A stretch of 64,000 nt of DNA, from the NCBI RefSeq assembly GCF_011684115.1, contig NZ_JAADJV010000003.1:434001-498000 (forward strand). The letters run 5' to 3'. The notes under the pieces were generated by a model, which was not told where the DNA came from, did no database searches, and worked only from the letters and a program-made list of their open reading frames with translations. The position numbers and the translations under genes are program-made. This document shows, piece after piece, positions 17,826-28,901 of the stretch (position 1 is the first letter of the stretch; each line of letters starts with the position of its first letter). The stretch comes from Rahnella aceris. GTDB lineage: Bacteria; Pseudomonadota; Gammaproteobacteria; Enterobacterales; Enterobacteriaceae.

Positions 17826-18822
17826 TTACACTATTATATGGTTTGGAATTATCGTATTTGCGAACCTGATGTACATCGTAATGGATGGCTTTGATCTGGG
17901 TATCGGTATTTTATTCCCGTTCAATAAAGACAAAACCGAACGCGACATGATGGTCAACACCGTTGCACCGGTGTGGGACGGTAATGAAACCTGGCTGGTA
18001 CTGGGCGGCGCGGCCTTATACGGCGCTTTCCCGCTGGCTTATTCGGTGATCACCGATGCACTCACCATTCCGTTAACCCTGATGCTTTTCGGTCTTATTT
18101 TTCGCGGCGTGGCGTTTGAATTTCGCTTCAAGGCGACCGAAAAGCACCGTCCGTTTTGGGACAAATCGTTCATTGCCGGTTCCATCGTGGCCACCTTCAG
18201 TCAGGGCGTGGCCGTCGGCGCAGTGCTTAATGGCTTTGAGGTGACAGGCAGAACGTATAGCGGCTCAGCGTTAAGCTGGCTGGCCCCCTTCCCTATTTTT
18301 TGTGGTATCGGGCTGGTGGTCGCCTACGCGCTGCTGGGCTGTACATGGTTAATCATGAAAACGGAAAATGCCCTGCATCAGAAGATGTGCCGTCTGGCTA
18401 AACCCCTGGTGATCACGCTGCTGGCGATCACCGGTGTGATCAGCATCTGGACGCCGCTGACCCATGCCGATATTGCTCATCGCTGGTTCAGCATGCCGAA
18501 TCTGATCGCCTTTCTGCCGGTGCCGGTACTGGTCTTAGCCTGTACCTGGGGAATTTTGCGGGCGATAAAAAGTCACGCGCACTATATGCCGTTTCTGCTG
18601 ACTCTCGCGCTGATTTTCCTCGGATTTTCGGGGCTTGGGATCAGCATCTGGCCGAATATTATTCCGCCGGCCATCTCGATTTGGGATGCGGCATCGTCAG
18701 AGAAAAGCCTGGCATTTATGCTGGTTGGCGCGGTGTTCATCATCCCCGTGATCCTGATTTATACCTTCTGGAGCTATTACGTCTTCCGGGGGAAAATCAG
18801 GGAAAACGAAGGCTACCATTGA
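17818..18822 (+). CDS. cioB: cytochrome bd-type ubiquinol oxidase subunit II, CioB type (copy 2)
   Basis: 334-aa paralogue of the first CioB with the same DGFDLGIGILFPF and WDGNETWLVLGG motifs. The ATG lies inside the end of cioA (8-bp overlap) with GAGGGA upstream, so translation is coupled. In copy 1 the genes do not overlap, another sign of independent history. Confidence 0.94.
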   Translation: MIDYTIIWFGIIVFANLMYIVMDGFDLGIGILFPFNKDKTERDMMVNTVAPVWDGNETWLVLGGAALYGAFPLAYSVITDALTIPLTLMLFGLIFRGVAFEFRFKATEKHRPFWDKSFIAGSIVATFSQGVAVGAVLNGFEVTGRTYSGSALSWLAPFPIFCGIGLVVAYALLGCTWLIMKTENALHQKMCRLAKPLVITLLAITGVISIWTPLTHADIAHRWFSMPNLIAFLPVPVLVLACTWGILRAIKSHAHYMPFLLTLALIFLGFSGLGISIWPNIIPPAISIWDAASSEKSLAFMLVGAVFIIPVILIYTFWSYYVFRGKIRENEGYH

Positions 18823-18834
18823 TCGCAACAGTAT

Positions 18835-18860
18835 CGGGCGAAATGACCGCATTTCGCCCG
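18835..18860. other. intercistronic hairpin between cioB and DUF2474 gene (copy 2)
   Basis: Perfect 10-bp inverted repeat CGGGCGAAAT/ATTTCGCCCG with a 6-base loop and no T-tract. It separates the oxidase subunits from the small-subunit gene, and may stabilise the upstream mRNA or tune the level of the small protein. Copy 1 has no such element. Confidence 0.65.
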
Positions 18861-18880
18861 GTTATCACCGGAGGTTCCTG

Positions 18881-19030
18881 ATGCAGGATATGACCGTTAA
18901 TAGTAAGAAGCCCTTCTGGAAACGCGTCGTCTGGCTGATCGTCATTTATTCATTGAGTGTTTTATCACTGGCCGTGGTGGCATTCTTATTCAGAATGATG
19001 ATGACGGCAGCCGGAATGAAGTCGCATTAA
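18881..19030 (+). CDS. DUF2474 small membrane protein of the Cio oxidase (copy 2)
   Basis: A 49-aa gene. GGAGG sits six bases before the ATG. One transmembrane helix spans about residues 17-43, and the end AAGMKSH matches AAGMRSH of copy 1. Same operon position as copy 1, after cioB. Probable oxidase accessory subunit, by analogy with CydX. Confidence 0.85.
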   Translation: MQDMTVNSKKPFWKRVVWLIVIYSLSVLSLAVVAFLFRMMMTAAGMKSH

Positions 19031-19059
19031 AAATACGGGGTCAGATGCAGCGACCGTTG

Positions 19060-19821
19060 TCACCCTTGCCCGAAAATCTTAATCACCGCATCCAGATGTT
19101 CCTTCATTGCCTTCTTCGCTGCACGACTGTCACGGGCCTCCAGCGCGGTCAGGATCTCGAGGTGCTCAATCTCAGAACGGTGCGGCATGTCCTGCGGCGT
19201 GTAGTGTAATTGCAGGCTGCGGAACATGGTGCCATAACGGTGGCCGAGCAGGTGGGCGATGATGAAGGCATAAGCCGGATTTCCGCTGGCCTGCGCAATA
19301 CGGATATGGAACAACCGGTCGCCGGGATGCGTTGCCGAGCCATTGCGGTTATCGCGACAGTTTTGTTCATATGCCTGCCTGATCGCCGCAAGTTCGGCGT
19401 CAGTGGCATTTCTTGCCGCCAGCGCGGCGGTTTCCGGCTCTATCAGACGACGGGTTTGCAACAGCGAAAACGGTGGCAGTTCAGCCGTAAAATCCAGCTC
19501 AATATTCAGCTCATCATCCACATCCGCCCACTGATTACGCCCTGCCTGCGACATCACCGGCTCCTGCGAAGGCGTGGCCGGAACGGCAGGTTGCTGACGG
19601 ACAATGACGCCGTTTCCCACCCGCACATCCACCAGCCCGATCACTTCCAGCGCAATCAGCGCCTCACGCACCGACGCGCGGCTGACCTGTAACTGACTCG
19701 CCAGTTCACGCTCGGCCGGAAGACGGCTGCCGGGCGGAAATTCTTTGTTATCAATTAACGTTTTAAGCTGGTCAGCTATCTGCCTGTATATTCTGGGATT
19801 TTCTAATTTTTTTATCGGCAT
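19060..19821 (-). CDS. GntR/FadR-family regulator of the fucose cluster
   Basis: 253 aa. The winged helix-turn-helix is at about 30-75 (SRASVREALIALE) and an FCD-type effector domain follows, with the Asp/His metal-site pattern typical of the subfamily. The start at 19821 was preferred to 19845 because AGGTG precedes it at proper spacing. It is divergent from the fucose genes, so it is their likely repressor, responding to a pathway intermediate. That role is inferred from position. Confidence 0.85.
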   Translation of the reverse strand: MPIKKLENPRIYRQIADQLKTLIDNKEFPPGSRLPAERELASQLQVSRASVREALIALEVIGLVDVRVGNGVIVRQQPAVPATPSQEPVMSQAGRNQWADVDDELNIELDFTAELPPFSLLQTRRLIEPETAALAARNATDAELAAIRQAYEQNCRDNRNGSATHPGDRLFHIRIAQASGNPAYAFIIAHLLGHRYGTMFRSLQLHYTPQDMPHRSEIEHLEILTALEARDSRAAKKAMKEHLDAVIKIFGQG

Positions 19822-19909
19822 CGGACACCTGCGGTCAATTCTCATTAAGTGATTCAGCTAGCATTTTCCGGACAAAAATCTTGCTGATTTGTTTTATGCA
19901 TGTAAAAAA

Positions 19910-19922
19910 TTGGTTAACCGAA
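19910..19922. promoter_or_regulatory. candidate GntR site 1
   Basis: TTGGTTAACCGAA, built on the palindrome GGTTAACC, in the divergent promoter region between the regulator and the fucose genes. Confidence 0.4.
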
Positions 19923-19995
19923 ATGGCGTTTTAAGCAGAAGCTTGCCGAACATCTTAACAAAAAGCACTGCGTTTAACGCGTTTTTTTCACCTCC

Positions 19996-20015
19996 AATGG
20001 CCTGACCATTAGGCC
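19996..20015. promoter_or_regulatory. candidate GntR site 2, overlapping inverted repeats
   Basis: AATGG-CCTGA-CCATT overlaps GGCCT-N7-AGGCC. The core TGGCCTGACCA differs by one base from the FadR-subfamily pattern TNGTNNNACNA. It ends 29 bp before the first fucose gene, where a repressor would occlude transcription. Confidence 0.5.
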
Positions 20016-20043
20016 TTTAAAGCACCTTTTAGGGAGAATTGTT

Positions 20044-20784
20044 ATGAACCTGGCCGGGAAAAAAGTTCTGATCACCGCCGCCGGACAAGGCATCGGTTTC
20101 AACACCGCCACGCTGTTTGCCCGTGAAGGCGCAGAGGTGATTGCCACCGACATCAACATCGACGCATTACACAATATTCCCGGCATCACCCCGCGCCTGC
20201 TTGATGTGACCGACCCGCAGGCGATTGCTGCGCTGGCAGAAGAAACCGGCGCGCTCGATGTGCTGTTCAACTGCGCTGGCGTGGTGCACAGCGGCGATAT
20301 CCTGACCTGCACCGAACGCGAATGGCAGTTTGCGCTCGATCTTAACGTCACCGCGATGTTCCGCATGATCCGCGCTTTTCTGCCCGCCATGCTTGAGCGC
20401 AACCACGGTTCAGTGATCAACATGTCTTCCGTCGCCTCCAGCATCAAAGGTGTGCCGAACCGCTTTGCTTACAGCGCTTCAAAAGCGGCCGTGATTGGCC
20501 TGACCCGTTCTGTTGCAGCGGATTACGTCACCCGCGGCATTCGCTGTAACGCGATTTGTCCGGGCACGGTGGAATCGCCGTCCCTGCGCCAGCGCATCGC
20601 GGCACAGGCAAAGGCCGAAGGCCGCAGCGAAGCCGAGGTGTACGCGGCGTTTGTTTCCCGCCAGCCGATCGGGCGCATCGGTAAAACCGAAGAAATCGCC
20701 CAGCTTGCGCTGTATCTGGCTTCCGACGCCAGTTCATACACCACCGGCACGGTTCAAATTATTGACGGCGGCTGGAGCAACTGA
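20044..20784 (+). CDS. SDR, probable 2-keto-3-deoxy-L-fuconate dehydrogenase
   Basis: 246-aa short-chain dehydrogenase: cofactor loop AAGQGIG near residue 11, NCAGV, catalytic Ser in INMSSVASS and the YSASK motif. It resembles the SDR of the L-fucose oxidative pathway and human BDH2. Expected reaction: oxidation of 2-keto-3-deoxy-L-fuconate to the 2,4-diketo acid with NAD+. First gene of a seven-gene run; AGGGAG lies before the ATG. Confidence 0.82.
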   Translation: MNLAGKKVLITAAGQGIGFNTATLFAREGAEVIATDINIDALHNIPGITPRLLDVTDPQAIAALAEETGALDVLFNCAGVVHSGDILTCTEREWQFALDLNVTAMFRMIRAFLPAMLERNHGSVINMSSVASSIKGVPNRFAYSASKAAVIGLTRSVAADYVTRGIRCNAICPGTVESPSLRQRIAAQAKAEGRSEAEVYAAFVSRQPIGRIGKTEEIAQLALYLASDASSYTTGTVQIIDGGWSN

Positions 20785-20847
20785 CACGCCAGCGGCTTTA
20801 AACATTTGATTTTCACCGATCTGACTTTCACAGAAGGACACTGACCC

Positions 20848-21690
20848 ATGAAATTATTACGTTACGGCAACGCAGGTTCTGAGCGCCCCGGCCTGCTGGA
20901 TGACAACGGCACGTTGCGGGATCTCAGCGCACATATTGCCGACATTAGCGGCGAATTTCTGCAGCCTGAAACGCTGGATAAACTGCGCCAGCTCGATCCG
21001 CACACGCTGCCACTGGTCGGCGGTGAACCACGTCTGGGTGCCTGTGTCGGCAAGGTGGGGAAATTTATCTGTATCGGCCTCAATTACGCCGACCACGCCG
21101 CCGAAACTGGCGCGGAGATCCCGAAAGAACCGGTGATTTTCAGCAAATGGACCAGCGCGATGGTCGGGCCAAATGACGACGTGGAGATCCCGCGTGATTC
21201 TGTCAAAACCGACTGGGAAGTGGAACTCGGTGTGGTGATCGGCACCGGCGGGCGCTATATCAGCGAAGCCGATGCGATGTCGCACGTCGCCGGTTACTGC
21301 GTGATTAACGATGTCTCTGAGCGCGAATTCCAGATTGAACGCGGCGGCACCTGGGACAAAGGTAAAGGTTGCGACACATTCGGCCCGACCGGTCCGTGGC
21401 TGGTGACAGCGGATGAAATCCCTGACCCGCACCAGTTGAATCTGTGGCTGGAAGTTGACGGCAAGCGCTATCAGAACGGCAATACGCGCACCATGATTTT
21501 CCAGATCCCAGAAATCATCAGTTATCTCAGCCGCTTCATGAGCCTGCAACCCGGTGACATCATTTCTACCGGCACACCGCCGGGCGTCGGACTGGGGCAA
21601 AAACCGCCGGTGTACCTGAAAGCCGGTCAGGTGATGCGGCTTGGGATTGAAGGTTTGGGTGAGCAGCGCCAGAAGACAGTGCAGGCATAA
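20848..21690 (+). CDS. fumarylacetoacetate hydrolase-family enzyme, probable 2,4-diketo-3-deoxy-L-fuconate hydrolase
   Basis: 280 aa, FAH fold: GLNYADHAAE, the metal-site EVELGVVIG and the TGTPPGVG turn are present. In the non-phosphorylating pathway this enzyme splits the diketo acid to pyruvate and L-lactate. It could be annotated as ureidoglycolate lyase by similarity alone; the neighbours make the fucose role far more likely. Confidence 0.82.
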   Translation: MKLLRYGNAGSERPGLLDDNGTLRDLSAHIADISGEFLQPETLDKLRQLDPHTLPLVGGEPRLGACVGKVGKFICIGLNYADHAAETGAEIPKEPVIFSKWTSAMVGPNDDVEIPRDSVKTDWEVELGVVIGTGGRYISEADAMSHVAGYCVINDVSEREFQIERGGTWDKGKGCDTFGPTGPWLVTADEIPDPHQLNLWLEVDGKRYQNGNTRTMIFQIPEIISYLSRFMSLQPGDIISTGTPPGVGLGQKPPVYLKAGQVMRLGIEGLGEQRQKTVQA

Positions 21691-21716
21691 CCCTTTACAG
21701 CTAAAGGAATTTTGCG

Positions 21717-22994
21717 ATGACAACGATTACCGCTTTACGTGTTGAAGATGTGCGTTTCCCGACCTCGCTGGCGCTGGACGGTTCGGATGCCATGAACCCG
21801 GATCCGGATTATTCCGCCGCGTATGTGATTTTAGACACTGACACTCCGGCGCTGAAAGGCCACGGCCTGACCTTCACCATCGGGCGCGGCAATGAAATCT
21901 GCTGTGCGGCGATTAAAGCGCTGGAACATCTGATCGTGGGCCGCGAACTGGCGGACATTACCGCCGATATGGGCCAGTTCTGGCGCGATTTCACCAGCGA
22001 CAGCCAGTTGCGCTGGATTGGTCCTGACAAAGGCGCAATCCACCTGGCGACCGGTGCGGTGGTTAACGCGGTGTGGGATTTATGGAGCAAAGCCGCCGGT
22101 AAACCGCTGTGGAAACTGGTCGCCGATATGTCGCCGGAAGAGCTGGTGCGCTGCATCGATTTTCGTTACATCACTGACTGCATCACGCCGCAGGAAGCGC
22201 TGGCCTTATTGCAGCAACGTGCCGACAACAAACCCCGGCGCACGGAGAAACTGCTGGCGGAAGGCTACCCGTGCTACACCACGTCAGCGGGCTGGCTCGG
22301 CTATCCCGACGATAAACTTCGCCGTTTATGTCAGGAAGCGGTCGACGCCGGTTTCGATTATCTGAAACTAAAAGTCGGGCGCGACCTGGAAGACGACATC
22401 CGCCGTGTGCGCATCGCCCGCGAAGTGATCGGCCCGGACCGCAAACTGATGATCGACGCCAATCAGGTATGGGAAACCAACGACGCCATCCCCTGGGTGA
22501 ACGCCCTCGCCTTTGCCAACCCCTGGTTTATCGAAGAACCGACTAGCCCGGACGACATCGAAGGCCACCGCAAAATCCGTCAGGGCGTTGCACCGGTTAA
22601 AGTCGCCACCGGCGAAATGTGCCAGAACCGCATCATGTTCAAGCAGTTCATTATGCGCGAAGCCATCGACGTGGTGCAGATTGATGCCTGCCGCATGGGC
22701 GGCGTCAACGAAGTGCTGGCGGTGATGCTGATGGCGGCCAAATACAATCTGCCGGTGTGTCCGCACGCGGGCGGCGTCGGGTTATGCGAATACGTGCAGC
22801 ATCTGTCGATGATTGATTATCTGTGCATCGCAGGTACGCACGAAGGCCGCGTCATCGAATACGTTGACCATCTTCACGAGCATTTTGTGCATCCGTGCGA
22901 CGTCCGGGGCGCGGCCTATATGCCGCCGCAGGCATCGGGATTCTCCATTGAGATGCATCAGGCGTCGATCGAAAGATACCGCCATCACGCCTGA
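21717..22994 (+). CDS. L-fuconate dehydratase, enolase superfamily
   Basis: 425-aa enolase-superfamily enzyme. The catalytic lysine region KLKVGRDLEDD, metal ligands in MIDANQVWE, EEPTSPDD and ATGEMCQNR, and the terminal histidine in CPHAGGVG follow the FucD order. Converts L-fuconate to 2-keto-3-deoxy-L-fuconate. AAAGGA precedes the ATG and the gene is in step with its neighbours. Confidence 0.93.
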   Translation: MTTITALRVEDVRFPTSLALDGSDAMNPDPDYSAAYVILDTDTPALKGHGLTFTIGRGNEICCAAIKALEHLIVGRELADITADMGQFWRDFTSDSQLRWIGPDKGAIHLATGAVVNAVWDLWSKAAGKPLWKLVADMSPEELVRCIDFRYITDCITPQEALALLQQRADNKPRRTEKLLAEGYPCYTTSAGWLGYPDDKLRRLCQEAVDAGFDYLKLKVGRDLEDDIRRVRIAREVIGPDRKLMIDANQVWETNDAIPWVNALAFANPWFIEEPTSPDDIEGHRKIRQGVAPVKVATGEMCQNRIMFKQFIMREAIDVVQIDACRMGGVNEVLAVMLMAAKYNLPVCPHAGGVGLCEYVQHLSMIDYLCIAGTHEGRVIEYVDHLHEHFVHPCDVRGAAYMPPQASGFSIEMHQASIERYRHHA

Positions 22995-23028
22995 CCTTAA
23001 TGATCGAAAAGCAGCAAGGAGAACGCCG

Positions 23029-25000
<1,972 letters not shown>

Positions 25001-25007
25001 CTATACA

Positions 25008-25027
25008 TCTCCCTGCTATGAGGGAGA
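25008..25027. other. intercistronic hairpin before fucP
   Basis: TCTCCCT/AGGGAGA with a 6-base loop, between the mutarotase stop and fucP. No T-tract; could moderate read-through or protect the mRNA end. Confidence 0.4.
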
Positions 25028-25112
25028 AACCGTTTTTCACGTTATCTGACATAAAAAATCAGCCACCTGAGCTGAACCCCTACATGCGTCACCAGATACT
25101 GAGGAATACAAC

Positions 25113-26351
25113 ATGCTCGCCGATAAAACTGCCGCGCCCGCTTATGCGCAGCGCAAAACGACGTCCGGTTTCCGACTGGCGTTCATACTGGTCACCACGC
25201 TGTTTTTCCTGTGGGGTTTATCCTACGGGCTGCTGGATGTCCTGAATAAGCATTTCCAGGACGTGTTGCACGTCAATAAAGCCCAGTCCGGTCTGCTACA
25301 GGCCGCCTATTTCGGGGCGTATTTTATCATCGCCCTGCCCGCCGGTTTCTTCATGGACAGGTTCGGTTATAAAGCCGGGATCCTGGTGGGTCTGTGTCTG
25401 TATGCCCTGGGCGCACTGTTGTTCGTGCCCGCCGCCTCCGCAGGCAGCTTCGGCATGTTCCTGTTCGCATTGTTCGTGATCGCCCTCGGTCTGGGCTGTC
25501 TCGAAACCGCCGCTAACCCGTTCGCTACCGTTCTCGGCGATCCGGCCGGAGCCGAACGCCGCCTGAACCTTTCTCAGTCCTTCAACGGTTTAGGTCAGTT
25601 CATCGGCCCGATCATCGGTGGTTCACTGTTCTTCTCCGCCACACAAGGCACCACGACGGACGGATTGTCCTCGGTGAAAACCACTTACGTCACCATCGCC
25701 GTGTTAGTGCTGCTGATTGCCTTCCTGTTCGGACGCACAAAATTGCCGGACATCCGCGAGCAAAGCGCTCCGGAAGATCACGGTATCGAGAAAGGATTGT
25801 GGCAGCACGGCCATTTCACCGGCGGCGTCATCGCACAATTCTTCTACGTCGCGGCACAGGTTGGCGTCGGTGCCTTCTTCATTAACTACACCACCGAACA
25901 CTGGCACACGCTGTCGAACCAGAACGCGTCGTATCTGCTGTCTGTCGGCATGATCAGCTTTATGGTCGGGCGTTTCTTCAGCACCTGGCTGATGGGCTTT
26001 GTCCGCCCGGCCACGCTGCTGGTGGTCTACGCCATCATCAATATTGTGCTGTGCGGCGTGGTGGTGGCCGGTATTGATAACGTCTCGGTGATTGCACTGG
26101 TGGCGATTTTCTTCTTTATGTCGATCATGTTCCCGACCATTTTCGCGATGGGCGTCAAGAACATGGGCAAACAAACCAAACGCGCCAGCTCGGTGATGAT
26201 CATGGCGATTGTCGGTGGCGCGGTGATGCCGTATCTGATGGGCGCAATTGCCGACCACTACAACACCGCCGTTTCTTACGCCCTGCCGATGGTATGTTTC
26301 GCCGTGGTGCTGATTTATGCCGTGAAACAGCGGGCGAAAGCGGCGATCTGA
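25113..26351 (+). CDS. fucP: L-fucose:H+ symporter FucP
   Basis: 412-aa MFS sugar symporter with 12 helices. The FFLWGLSYGLLDVLNKHFQ opening and GCLETAANPFATVLGDP block are characteristic of FucP/GluP proteins. Supplies L-fucose to the oxidative enzymes upstream. No phosphorylating fucose genes (fucI, fucK, fucA) are in the window. Confidence 0.92.
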   Translation: MLADKTAAPAYAQRKTTSGFRLAFILVTTLFFLWGLSYGLLDVLNKHFQDVLHVNKAQSGLLQAAYFGAYFIIALPAGFFMDRFGYKAGILVGLCLYALGALLFVPAASAGSFGMFLFALFVIALGLGCLETAANPFATVLGDPAGAERRLNLSQSFNGLGQFIGPIIGGSLFFSATQGTTTDGLSSVKTTYVTIAVLVLLIAFLFGRTKLPDIREQSAPEDHGIEKGLWQHGHFTGGVIAQFFYVAAQVGVGAFFINYTTEHWHTLSNQNASYLLSVGMISFMVGRFFSTWLMGFVRPATLLVVYAIINIVLCGVVVAGIDNVSVIALVAIFFFMSIMFPTIFAMGVKNMGKQTKRASSVMIMAIVGGAVMPYLMGAIADHYNTAVSYALPMVCFAVVLIYAVKQRAKAAI

Positions 26352-26398
26352 GAACGTTGTCATACAAAACAATCTGACTGCTCCCCCTCACCACACAG

Positions 26399-26433
26399 CC
26401 CCTCCTTAATACCCTTCGGGTGTCGGGGAGGGG
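26399..26433 (+). terminator. stem-loop after fucP
   Basis: CCCCTCC/GGAGGGG with a 21-base interior that itself carries an ACCC/GGGT hairpin. The T-tract is only two bases, so termination is likely but weak. Confidence 0.55.
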
Positions 26434-26548
26434 TTGCAACCCTGCAAACCGCGTCATGAGTTTTAACATTCCTGTCATCCCTGATAGAAAAATCCTGTTT
26501 ATACTTCATCGCGTATAAAGCTGGTTAATAACGCTGAAGGGTAAAAAA

Positions 26549-27754
26549 ATGTCGATTCGTTCATTGCAGGCACTGTGTTTAACCAGTTTTTTTATTGCGG
26601 ATGTTCGTGACGGGCTTGGGCCCTTTCTGGGGATCTTTCTGACACAACGCCACTGGCAGCCCGATGATATCGGCTTGCTGATGACCGCTGGCGGCGTGGC
26701 AGGGTTGCTGGCAACGCTCCCTGCGGGCTTCATGACTGACGCATCGAAAAACAAGCGGCTGATTCTGGCGCTGCTCTGCGTGCTGATTACCGGCACAACG
26801 CTGCTGCTCTGGCTAAGTCAGGCAAACAGCGTGGTGGCGTTTTCGCAGATCGTGAGCGGAATATGTGCTGCGTTTGTCGGTCCGCTGATCACCGGGATCA
26901 CGCTGGGTCTGACCGGGCAAAAAGGCTTTAGCGGGCAGATGGGTAAAAATGAGGCGTTTAACCATGCCGGGAATTTTATCACCGCGCTGATTGCCGGAGG
27001 GATCGCCTGGTACTGGGGCATCGGCGGTATTTTCATTCTCATGACCTGCACGATGTTATTAACGCTCATCGCACTGACGGGCATCCGCCGCAGCGATATA
27101 GACGATGATGCCGCGCGAGGGCTGGAGTCTGGCGCATCCGCTCAGGTCCCCGATTTCTCGGTGCTGGCCCAAAATAAACCGCTGCTGATCACCGGTCTGA
27201 CACTGTTGCTGTTTCATCTGGCCAATGCGGCGCTGTTGCCGATGCTCAGCATGAGAATCGCGGCAGCGCCCGGCTCCGTCAATCCCGGCCTGTACGCTGC
27301 CGCAACCGTGATTATTTCTCAGATGGTGATGATCCCGGTAGCAATCTGGACCGCCGCGCGCATCGACAGAGTCGGCTACTGGCGCCTGATTATGCTGGCG
27401 CTACTGATCATGCCCGTCCGGGCAGCGCTGGCGGCGAGTTCTGCCGCCCCTTTAATGATGGTGCCGGTGCAAATACTTGATGGTTTCGCGGCTGGCGTAC
27501 TGGGCGTGGTAGTGCCGAGCTTTATTGTGGTGCTGCTGCGCGGAAACGGTCATGTCAACGCGGGCCAAAGCGTGGTGATGCTGATGCAGGGCGTCGGCGC
27601 GGCCATGAGCCCGGCCCTGACGGGTATGATTGCAGGGCATTATTCGTTCGCTACGGCGTTCAGCGTTCTGAGCGTTATCGCCCTGACGGGGCTGCTGATC
27701 TGGTGGCGATATGCCCCGTTACTTTCAACACAGTCTTGTATGGAGACAAGCTAA
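26549..27754 (+). CDS. MFS transporter, specificity unknown
   Basis: 401 aa, 12 predicted helices. The start FFIADVRDGLGPFLGIFL and GGVAGLLATLPAGFMTD are of a common MFS_1 group of efflux-type proteins. GAAGGG is before the ATG. It is convergent with the ArsR-like regulator at 27802. No substrate can be inferred. Confidence 0.82.
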   Translation: MSIRSLQALCLTSFFIADVRDGLGPFLGIFLTQRHWQPDDIGLLMTAGGVAGLLATLPAGFMTDASKNKRLILALLCVLITGTTLLLWLSQANSVVAFSQIVSGICAAFVGPLITGITLGLTGQKGFSGQMGKNEAFNHAGNFITALIAGGIAWYWGIGGIFILMTCTMLLTLIALTGIRRSDIDDDAARGLESGASAQVPDFSVLAQNKPLLITGLTLLLFHLANAALLPMLSMRIAAAPGSVNPGLYAAATVIISQMVMIPVAIWTAARIDRVGYWRLIMLALLIMPVRAALAASSAAPLMMVPVQILDGFAAGVLGVVVPSFIVVLLRGNGHVNAGQSVVMLMQGVGAAMSPALTGMIAGHYSFATAFSVLSVIALTGLLIWWRYAPLLSTQSCMETS

Positions 27755-27801
27755 GTCGTCGGTCACGCGGGGCGAAGCAAGCGTAAACATAGCCTGCAGA
27801 A

Positions 27802-28512
27802 TCAGGCCAGATTCAAACCGAACAGGCGGCTCAGGGCAATTCTGCCGCTGTCGGTGACGCTCACTTCACGATAACCCTGCGTGCGGGATATCCACGCTTT
27901 TTGCAGAAAAAGCGTCATTAATGCCTGCCCCGCATCGCCTCCGAGATGGAAGCGTCTTTCGCTCCAGTCAAGGCAAGGACAGCAAGCCTTGCGGCGCGGG
28001 CGCGGATTGAGCACCGCGCCCAGTCGTTGAAAATGGGCTTTCCCGGCCGGAGTCAGCGCGTAACCGTCCGCTTCAAGCCAGTTTTCCTGCAGCAGAAAAT
28101 CGTAGATTTTTACCGCCAGCTCTCCGGCCAGATGGTCATAACAAGTTCGTGCATAACGCAGAACGACCGGCGTCCGCGACGCAAAAGTTTTGTGGTTATG
28201 CATGGAAACCCCCATCAGGTTTTCCAGCAATCCGGCGATATGGTGGCCAGCCAGGCTGTAATACCGGTGGCGCCCCTGCGTCAGGCAAATCACCAGCCCG
28301 TTGCTGAGCAGCCGGGTAAGATGACCGCTGGTTGTGGAGGCGGCGATGCCCGCCACCGCACTGAGTTCAGTCGCGGTCCACGCGCGTCCGTCCATCAGGG
28401 CACACAAAATACTGACCCTTGACGGGTCAGATATTGCTGAAGCCACCAGTGACATGGATTTTTCAAGAGACTCATCCGGCTCACTGTCGTATTCGGTTTG
28501 AAGAAAATTCAT
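27802..28512 (-). CDS. ArsR-like winged-helix regulator
   Basis: 236 aa. The N-terminal wHTH (SDPSRVSILCALMDGRAWTATELSAVAGIAASTTSGHLTRL, given in parts) is followed by a second domain with a CCPCLDWSERRFHLGG motif common in this ArsR branch; the cysteines might sense redox or metal. I chose ATG 28512 because it overlaps the upstream stop as ATGA, indicating coupling; an upstream ATG at 28530 is possible. Third gene of an ABM-ACT-regulator operon, so probably autoregulatory. Confidence 0.78.
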   Translation of the reverse strand: MNFLQTEYDSEPDESLEKSMSLVASAISDPSRVSILCALMDGRAWTATELSAVAGIAASTTSGHLTRLLSNGLVICLTQGRHRYYSLAGHHIAGLLENLMGVSMHNHKTFASRTPVVLRYARTCYDHLAGELAVKIYDFLLQENWLEADGYALTPAGKAHFQRLGAVLNPRPRRKACCPCLDWSERRFHLGGDAGQALMTLFLQKAWISRTQGYREVSVTDSGRIALSRLFGLNLA

Positions 28513-28901
28513 GCAGAAGGTATCGCCCATTGTTGAGTGACTTCAGCCGCCCGGATATCGTCATCCGTCAGCAGAATAAGCCGGTTATCGTGGTCGCTGT
28601 ACTGTACCAGAATGTTAATGCCATTCCGGGCGAGTGTCTGGGCGATTTCGCCCAGCTCGCCCGGCTGTTTCTGGGGTAGTTTTCTTATCAGCGGGCGTGA
28701 CAGCTTTCTCACGTCAAAGCCAGCATCAGTCAGAACCTGACGGGCTTTTTCACCGTCTTCTATCAGGAAATGCGCATGCCCCGCTTCTGCCGTGGAAAAT
28801 ACGCCGCCGCCCTCCAGCCCCACACCGTTCATGCCCAGAATACGGCCAAGGGAGGCCAGCGAACCGGGTGAATGGTCGAGGATCACGTGAATGTCATACA
28901 T
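28509..28901 (-). CDS. ACT-domain protein
   Basis: 130 aa with two ACT-like halves (MYDIHVILDHSPGSLASLGRIL and PGELGEIAQTLARNGINILVQY, given in parts). ACT domains bind amino acids or related small ligands. AAAGGAG sits nine bases before the chosen ATG, which favours it over the ORF's upstream ATG 60 bp earlier. Overlaps the ABM gene by 8 bp and the regulator gene by 4 bp. A small-molecule sensing role with the adjacent regulator is inference. Confidence 0.75.
   Translation of the reverse strand: MYDIHVILDHSPGSLASLGRILGMNGVGLEGGGVFSTAEAGHAHFLIEDGEKARQVLTDAGFDVRKLSRPLIRKLPQKQPGELGEIAQTLARNGINILVQYSDHDNRLILLTDDDIRAAEVTQQWAIPSA

Noticed and set aside
26399..26433. stem-loop after fucP as another REP-like element
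   Set aside because: Its loop and arms differ from the type A and B repeats; treated as a terminator.
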